Below the pieces are notes generated by a model. That model was given only the letters and a program-made list of their open reading frames with translations. It searched no databases and was not told the DNA's origin. From positions 1 through 11,409 of the forward strand of contig USSH01000049.1 of assembly GCA_900557435.1 (NCBI GenBank): a DNA stretch of 11,409 nt, written 5' to 3'. The translations under genes were made by a program, and so were the position numbers. Position 1 is the stretch's first letter; each line of letters starts with the position of its first letter. Source of the stretch: an uncultured Coprococcus sp. (GTDB lineage Bacteria; Bacillota; Clostridia; Lachnospirales; Lachnospiraceae). Shown here in pieces: positions 7,058-11,409 of this stretch.

Positions 7058-8260
7058 ATGAAGAACCGAGATGTAGAATCAGAAGCGGCAGGAAGAAAGA
7101 GTAATATAGAAACAGACAAGCAGAATATAAGTTTCCTCTACCTCAGCGAGGAGGATATGATAGATGCAGGAGTGCTTCATCCGGGCAGATGCGTTGACGT
7201 GATGGAAGAGACAATGGGACTCATGGAGGATGGGGACTTCCTTATGGGAGGACCGTATAATGATGCCCATGGACTTATGCTGTATTTTCCTAAGAAGTCA
7301 CCTATAGAGAACTTCCCTGTCAACAATGCAAGAGATAGAAGATTCATTGCTATGCCTGCATACCTGGGTGGAAGATTCCATGTGGCAGGTGAAAAGTGGT
7401 ATGGATCAAATGGCAACAACAGATCGATAGGACTTCCACGCTCCATACTGATGATGATGCTCAATGATGTGGAGACAGGAAAACCTCTGGCATATATGTC
7501 TGGAAATCTTCTTAGTTCTATGAGAACAGGTGCTATGCCCGGACTTGCGGCAAAGCTGCTTGCAAGGGATGACTCAAAGGTACTCACACTGGTCGGCCCC
7601 GGAGTCATATGCAGATCAAGTCTCAGAGCCATCATGTCACAGAGATTTGACATAGACACCATCAAGATAAAGGGCAGCTCTCCAACATCGGCAAATGCGA
7701 TCAAGATGAAAGAGTACATAGAGGAAAATTATCCTCAGGTAAAAAATATAGTTCTGTGCAGGGATATGGAGGAGGCACTCAAGGATGCTGATATCATAAC
7801 CGAGGCAGTCTCATGCAAAGAGGGTGAGTGGCCCGAGTACAAGCGAGAGTGGCTCAAGCCCGGAGCACTTGTTATATCTACAAGTACTTTCAATATGGAG
7901 CATAAGAGTATTGTTGACCTGAAAAAAGTCATAGACAACTACGGAATGTACGAGAATTATGCAGAGGAAGATAATGTTGGATATGATGAAAATGGCAACA
8001 GACTCCACACAGGCTGCATGGGAGAGGACTTCGTATACATGGTTCAGGATGGATTGATCGAGAGGGATTCCCTTACTACATTCGGAGAGATAATCCGCGG
8101 TAAAAAGCCTGGCCGTGAATCCGACGATGAGATAATACTCGTTTCCATAGAGGGAATGCCGACGGAGGACGTGGCGTGGGCATATGAATGTTACACATAC
8201 GCCCTTGTACATGATATCGGCACGAAACTCAAAGTCTGGGATCGCCCATATGCATTCTAA
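7058..8260 (+). CDS. Ornithine cyclodeaminase/mu-crystallin family protein (tyramine oxidase subunit B-like)
   Basis: This 400-residue protein has the ornithine cyclodeaminase/mu-crystallin layout. It starts with an FLYLSEEDMIDAGV segment, then AGEKWYGSN with a conserved-type lysine (K113), the SMRTGAMPG arginine motif (R156), a Rossmann dinucleotide-binding stretch LTLVGPGVICRSSLRAI, and a C-terminal EGMPTEDVAWAYECYTYAL segment. The position matching the catalytic aspartate of Pseudomonas ornithine cyclodeaminase (GGD) reads TST here, so true cyclodeaminase activity is doubtful. Related proteins in Clostridia are, to my memory, often labelled tyramine oxidase subunit B, a name with little support. 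The ATG at 7058 is chosen; TAAGGA before it has only two bases of spacing. A TTG at 7046 would add four residues, and the next in-frame ATG would remove family residues. It is the last gene of the operon and is followed by a strong terminator. A role as an NAD(P)-dependent imine/amino acid reductase or deaminase is possible. Confidence 0.8.
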   Translation: MKNRDVESEAAGRKSNIETDKQNISFLYLSEEDMIDAGVLHPGRCVDVMEETMGLMEDGDFLMGGPYNDAHGLMLYFPKKSPIENFPVNNARDRRFIAMPAYLGGRFHVAGEKWYGSNGNNRSIGLPRSILMMMLNDVETGKPLAYMSGNLLSSMRTGAMPGLAAKLLARDDSKVLTLVGPGVICRSSLRAIMSQRFDIDTIKIKGSSPTSANAIKMKEYIEENYPQVKNIVLCRDMEEALKDADIITEAVSCKEGEWPEYKREWLKPGALVISTSTFNMEHKSIVDLKKVIDNYGMYENYAEEDNVGYDENGNRLHTGCMGEDFVYMVQDGLIERDSLTTFGEIIRGKKPGRESDDEIILVSIEGMPTEDVAWAYECYTYALVHDIGTKLKVWDRPYAF

Positions 8261-8321
8261 ATATTCAAAGAACCAGCTTTAAATAATAAAGTCATAGTCA
8301 GGCCCAAAATATATATTCAGC

Positions 8322-8354
8322 AAAAAAAGTCCGTGTATGTACACGGACTTTTTT
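8322..8354. terminator. Bidirectional intrinsic terminator between convergent genes
   Basis: A perfect stem (GTCCGTGT at 8329-8336, ACACGGAC at 8341-8348) with an ATGT loop is flanked by seven A before and six T after. The symmetry gives a GC-rich hairpin followed by a T run on both strands, so it can stop the operon coming from the left and murI coming from the right. It lies 61 bases after the + strand stop and 31 bases past the murI stop. Confidence 0.93.
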
Positions 8355-8385
8355 ATGCTAGAATATGTTTTGCGCCGTCCGGCAT

Positions 8386-9153
8386 TTATGCTTCAAAAAG
8401 CTGATGGCAGAGGCTTATCACCTTTGGGTTTGTGCTGCTGCTGTAGAACTCCACAGAGCCCTTCTCTATGGAAGGTGTGAGCAGCTCTGCAATGCGCAGT
8501 CTCCGCTGAAGCTCAAGGGCGGTGCCGTGCGCTCCGTTGAAGATCTTGACGTCAGGTCCTGCAATACGTTTTATCACTTTTTCTACGAATGGATAATGTG
8601 TACAGCCAAGGACTATGGCGTCTATTTTTTTATCAAGAAATGGAGCCAGAAGATTTCTTAGAAATTCTGTGATCTCATCACCATCGAATATTCCTCTCTC
8701 AACATAATCTGCAAGCCCCGGACATGGAACCGGATAAATATCGGACTCTTTTGAATAATGTTTCATGAGTTCATGAAATTTAGGTAGAGCCAATGTGGCA
8801 GGGGTTGCCATGACGGCAACTTTGTCGTGTTCTTTCCACAGAACAGCAGGCTTTAGAGCAGGTTCAATGCCTATTATAGGTGTTGCCGGGTACTGCTGTC
8901 TCAGTGTGGATGCGGCAACGCTGGTAGCTGTATTACAGGCAATTACGATTGCCTTCACATCCTTTGCCAGAAGAAAATTGGTGCAGTGTATTGATCTGTC
9001 AAGAATCTCATCAGTGGATTTGGTGCCGTAAGGTGCATATGCCGAATCACCAAAATATATATAGTTTTCGTTGGGCATTAATTCAACAATATCGCGCAGA
9101 ACGCTTATACCGCCAAGCCCAGAATCAAATATACCGATTGATCGTGTATCCAT
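8386..9153 (-). CDS. murI: Glutamate racemase
   Basis: Glutamate racemase converts L-glutamate to D-glutamate for peptidoglycan synthesis, in the cytoplasm and without a cofactor. The 255-residue product has the full family pattern: IGIFDSGLGG with D10 and S11, YFGDSAYAPYG at about 33, the first catalytic cysteine in IACNTAT (C73), and the second in LGCTHYP (C184, with H186). The usual family length is about 255-270 residues. The start is taken at the ATG whose complement is 9151-9153, because GGGAG (complement of 9161-9165) sits seven bases upstream; an in-frame start ten codons earlier lies before that site. The gene is convergent with the transport operon, and the two share a terminator. 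Confidence 0.95.
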   Translation of the reverse strand: MDTRSIGIFDSGLGGISVLRDIVELMPNENYIYFGDSAYAPYGTKSTDEILDRSIHCTNFLLAKDVKAIVIACNTATSVAASTLRQQYPATPIIGIEPALKPAVLWKEHDKVAVMATPATLALPKFHELMKHYSKESDIYPVPCPGLADYVERGIFDGDEITEFLRNLLAPFLDKKIDAIVLGCTHYPFVEKVIKRIAGPDVKIFNGAHGTALELQRRLRIAELLTPSIEKGSVEFYSSSTNPKVISLCHQLFEA

Positions 9154-9189
9154 AACATATCTCCCTTTATCTCTCAAAGTCACAAAAAG

Positions 9190-9218
9190 ATTATACTCCC
9201 TGTGATGACAAAAAACAA
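9190..9218 (-). promoter_or_regulatory. Predicted sigma-A promoter for murI
   Basis: On the minus strand, TTGTTT (complement of 9213-9218) is separated by 17 bases from a perfect TATAAT (complement of 9190-9195). Transcription would start near 9183, giving a leader of about 30 bases before the murI start codon that includes its Shine-Dalgarno site. Confidence 0.6.
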
Positions 9219-9299
9219 CTTATAAGAGCTGTACATTTACCTCAGGCTGGCTGGGCAGAGGTTAACGCAGAGATTAAATATTTATAAATAAGTGGACTG

Positions 9300-9328
9300 T
9301 TGACAAAGAGTAGTGTTAAAATGATATA
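9300..9328 (+). promoter_or_regulatory. Possible promoter for the HD-domain gene
   Basis: A perfect -35 box TTGACA lies at 9300-9305. A poor -10 candidate, GATATA at 9323-9328, follows at 17 bases, or TGATAT at 16 bases. Transcription would start near 9335, which bears on the start codon choice of the gene downstream. The rest of the 181-base gap from 9154 holds the murI leader and promoter and nothing else I recognise. Confidence 0.4.
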
Positions 9329-9334
9329 GGTTGT

Positions 9335-9880
9335 GTGAATATTGATATATCAGAGTACAGAAAAGAGATGAGCGATATGGCAAGGAAACTGGTTTCTATA
9401 GTAAAAGAGAAAATGATAGAATACTATGCCGGAGATTCCAGGAGAGTGCACCACTTTCTGAAGGTACACTCATTTGCTAAATTGATAGCAGAGATAGAGA
9501 ATATGGATCCGGGAGAACAGGAGGTGCTGGAGATCGCGGCACTCACCCACGATATAGGCATAAAGAATGCCGAACTGAAATATGGATATAATAATGGCAG
9601 ACTGCAGGAGCAGGAAGGACCACCGGAGGCAAGACGTCTGCTGAGAGATGCAGGAGCTGATGAGCGGGCAGTTGAGAGAGCCTGTTATCTTGTAGCACAC
9701 CATCACACATACAGGAATATAGATGGTCTTGATTATCAGATACTTGTGGAGGCGGATTTCCTTGTGAATCTGTATGAGGATAAGGCGGATATGGACACGA
9801 TAACTAAGGCATACGACAATATATTTGTGACAGAATCTGGAAAGAGGCTTTGCAGACAGCTGTTTTCTCTGAAATATTGA
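9335..9880 (+). CDS. HD-domain phosphohydrolase-like protein
   Basis: This is a small cytoplasmic protein of the HD superfamily, which are metal-dependent phosphohydrolases. The metal motifs are in order: RRVHHFLKV (first histidine), ALTHDIG (the HD pair), VAHHHTY (later histidines) and LVEADFLVN (final aspartate). All ligands appear present, so it is probably an active hydrolase; its substrate cannot be told. The start is uncertain. The span given uses the GTG at 9335 (181 residues), but a predicted promoter would place the transcript start near that codon. ATG codons at 9368 and 9377 are in frame. The one at 9377 follows AGAAAAGAGATG, a fair match to the anti-Shine-Dalgarno complement with about eight bases of spacing, and would give 167 residues with the HD domain intact. 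The next gene has its own predicted promoter overlapping this stop codon. Confidence 0.8.
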   Translation: MNIDISEYRKEMSDMARKLVSIVKEKMIEYYAGDSRRVHHFLKVHSFAKLIAEIENMDPGEQEVLEIAALTHDIGIKNAELKYGYNNGRLQEQEGPPEARRLLRDAGADERAVERACYLVAHHHTYRNIDGLDYQILVEADFLVNLYEDKADMDTITKAYDNIFVTESGKRLCRQLFSLKY

Positions 9881-9904
9881 AAAAATATTCAGGTATGTTA
9901 TACT
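9877..9904 (+). promoter_or_regulatory. Predicted extended -10 promoter upstream of the zinc-ribbon membrane gene
   Basis: TTGAAA at 9877-9882 and TATACT at 9899-9904 are separated by 16 bases, and a TG element (TGT, 9896-9898) sits directly before the -10 box. The -35 box overlaps the stop codon of the HD-domain gene. Transcription would start near 9911, about 50 bases before the start codon of the membrane protein gene. Confidence 0.55.
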
Positions 9905-9959
9905 TAACAAAGTTGGCTTTGGTGCCGGCTGAAAGAAAAAGAAGAGGAAAGATACAGAA

Positions 9960-10790
9960 ATGAAACTATATATATCAAAATTGCTGTCTACAATTCTGCC
10001 TGTAGTCGGAGTACTGTGTATATTCGGGTTTGCATTCGCCGGCAATATAGCACTTGGATGGGTGCTGTTCGTTGCGCTTGCGTTGATATCGGGTCTGATA
10101 AATACGATATTTTTCAGATGTCCGCACTGTGGAAAGGCTATACCAGCCAACAGTACAGTAAATCAAAAGTATTGTCCGCTATGCGGGGAGGATCTCGGCA
10201 TGAGACCGTCGAGGATAAGCTACTACGGACGTTGCAGAAAGAGCAAAAAAGGAATCATGAGGGGAATCTCCACAGTGGGACCGATGGTGTTTATTGTGAG
10301 CTTATTTATACTGTTCCTTATAGTTACAGCAGTGTTCGGCGTTGACAGTCTGTCAAAGGGAATGGGAAGGATAGCAGTAATACTTGCATTTGTTGTGAGT
10401 GTTGTGCTTGCAATATTCTGCAGGATAGTTGTATCATCTGCGGCAAAGCTTGATAAGGATGCGATATACTTCAGCAAAGTGCCATTTGTATGGAGAAAAT
10501 ATGATATAGATGACATAGTGGCATGTGAGAAAGTCATAAAACCATTTTATCATGTCAACAGGGGATATGTATTTGCCACATCAAAGGGACTTGTTGCAAT
10601 ACCAATGGCATCATATGCGGGCGGTCAGGAATTTTTCAAGGAGTTCACAGACAGGATAGGACAGAGCATGCCGGATGTCAGACCCGATTTGGTGCTTTCC
10701 AAACGATCAGAGCAGGCAAAGGCGGACGAAGAGACATATAATCATATGGTTGCGGAGTACAAAGATCATTTCGGTGAAGCCATAAAATAA
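9960..10790 (+). CDS. Membrane protein with an N-terminal zinc ribbon, function unknown
   Basis: I do not recognise a named family. The 276-residue protein begins with two hydrophobic segments at about residues 8-27 and 31-50. A zinc ribbon follows, formed by CPHC (C54, C57) and CPLC (C72, C75). A basic stretch (RCRKSKKG) leads to two more hydrophobic segments at about 107-126 and 137-157. The C-terminal 115 residues are soluble; the part around AIYFSKVPFVWRKYDIDDIVACEKV resembles the small beta domain of bacterial PH-like membrane proteins, though this is only an impression. AGAGGA at 9943-9948 is 11 bases before the ATG, a rather long spacing. A predicted promoter at 9877-9904 would drive it, and the SseB-family gene follows after 39 bases, so these two may share a transcript. 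Confidence 0.75.
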   Translation: MKLYISKLLSTILPVVGVLCIFGFAFAGNIALGWVLFVALALISGLINTIFFRCPHCGKAIPANSTVNQKYCPLCGEDLGMRPSRISYYGRCRKSKKGIMRGISTVGPMVFIVSLFILFLIVTAVFGVDSLSKGMGRIAVILAFVVSVVLAIFCRIVVSSAAKLDKDAIYFSKVPFVWRKYDIDDIVACEKVIKPFYHVNRGYVFATSKGLVAIPMASYAGGQEFFKEFTDRIGQSMPDVRPDLVLSKRSEQAKADEETYNHMVAEYKDHFGEAIK

Positions 10791-10829
10791 TCAAGAACAA
10801 TTAAAATTTAAATATGAAAGGAAAAATAC

Positions 10830-11409
10830 ATGGACGCAAAAGATATAGGAAAAAAGGTTGAGAATCCGGTTTTGCTGGAGGCTATGAAGAAACTTAGAGA
10901 GAATGAGAATGGAGATACACTCAGAGCCTTTTTTGGAGCAGTGGTAAATTCTGTATTTGTGGTTCCGGCTACATTTGACAAAGAGCCGGTTGTAAAGAAT
11001 GATGGAAGTCAGGTTATTGATCCAAACGTGAAGATCAATTTTGCATTGCTCACAAACGCAGAGGATGAGAAAGTGCTTCCTTGCTTTACAGACGAGGAGT
11101 CATTTGCTGCATCACAGTTCAATGAAGGTTTCAAGAGAATTATCCTGGCATATAAGCAGCTTGAGAACCTTGTGGTTAGTTCAAATGGAGGCATAGGCGG
11201 AATTGCCATGAATCCATTCACGGAGAATTGCTATGTGTCGGGTGAGTTTATAAGAAAATACAAAGAGCAGCAGGATACCGGGCTTGTGGAGAACAAGATT
11301 AAGCCGGGTGCAAAGATCAAGCTCAGAACTCCAAAATATCAGCCAATCAATATGCTGGAGGAAGCATCAAAGTTTATGGCGGAGAATGGAACTGTTAACA
11401 GAGCCTATA
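10830..11409 (+). CDS. SseB-family protein, 3' partial
   Basis: The reading frame from the ATG at 10830 stays open to the end of the window (193 complete codons), so the gene is cut at its 3' end. GAAAGGA at 10816-10822 lies seven bases before the start. The product begins MDAKDIGKKVENPVLLEAMK. A stretch near residues 38-48 (AVVNSVFVVPATF) and another at LPCFTDEESFAASQF, followed by GGIGGIAMNPFTENCYVS, fit the SseB N-terminal domain (PF07179), first named after an E. coli protein linked to enhanced serine sensitivity. There are no membrane segments in the visible part. In Gram-positive bacteria this domain is common and its biochemical role is unknown. The family call rests on the pattern of hydrophobic strands and the NPF motif, without an alignment. 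Confidence 0.7.
   Translation, partial: MDAKDIGKKVENPVLLEAMKKLRENENGDTLRAFFGAVVNSVFVVPATFDKEPVVKNDGSQVIDPNVKINFALLTNAEDEKVLPCFTDEESFAASQFNEGFKRIILAYKQLENLVVSSNGGIGGIAMNPFTENCYVSGEFIRKYKEQQDTGLVENKIKPGAKIKLRTPKYQPINMLEEASKFMAENGTVNRAY

Noticed and set aside
8365..8661. Plus-strand open frame of 98 codons overlapping the end of murI
   Set aside because: It lies fully opposite the well-supported murI frame up to position 8661, has no ribosome binding site and starts inside the murI terminator region.

Overview
The window looks like chromosomal DNA of a Gram-positive, low-to-moderate GC anaerobe of the Clostridia, most likely a Lachnospiraceae member. This is inferred from strong AGGAGG-type ribosome binding sites, heavy use of ATA and AGA codons, and the protein families present. 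No rRNA, tRNA, CRISPR array, phage gene or transposase gene is visible.

Positions 1-8260 hold seven + strand genes read as one probable operon. It starts inside the ATPase gene of a spermidine/putrescine-type (PotABCD) ABC importer. Two permease genes (potB, potC) follow, then an amidohydrolase-3/YtcJ-like metal hydrolase, the substrate-binding lipoprotein (potD-like), a major facilitator transporter, and an ornithine cyclodeaminase/mu-crystallin family protein. The hydrolase sits between potC and potD, where the classical potABCD order has nothing. Two degenerate copies of a REP-like GGGGACGG...CCTGACCCC repeat lie at and after the hydrolase stop codon, and the first copy encodes the last residues of the protein. 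The potD product also appears to have lost several polyamine-contacting residues. The simplest combined reading is an uptake-and-processing cassette for an amine or amide related to, but probably not identical with, spermidine or putrescine. That function is inference.

A near-perfect hairpin with A and T tracts at 8322-8354 closes this operon. It also serves as a terminator for the convergent glutamate racemase gene murI (8386-9153, minus strand).

The 181-base gap upstream of murI carries a minus-strand promoter for murI and a possible + strand promoter for an HD-domain phosphohydrolase. After it come a four-helix membrane protein with a zinc ribbon, preceded by a good extended -10 promoter, and a 3'-truncated SseB-family gene that runs off the end of the window.
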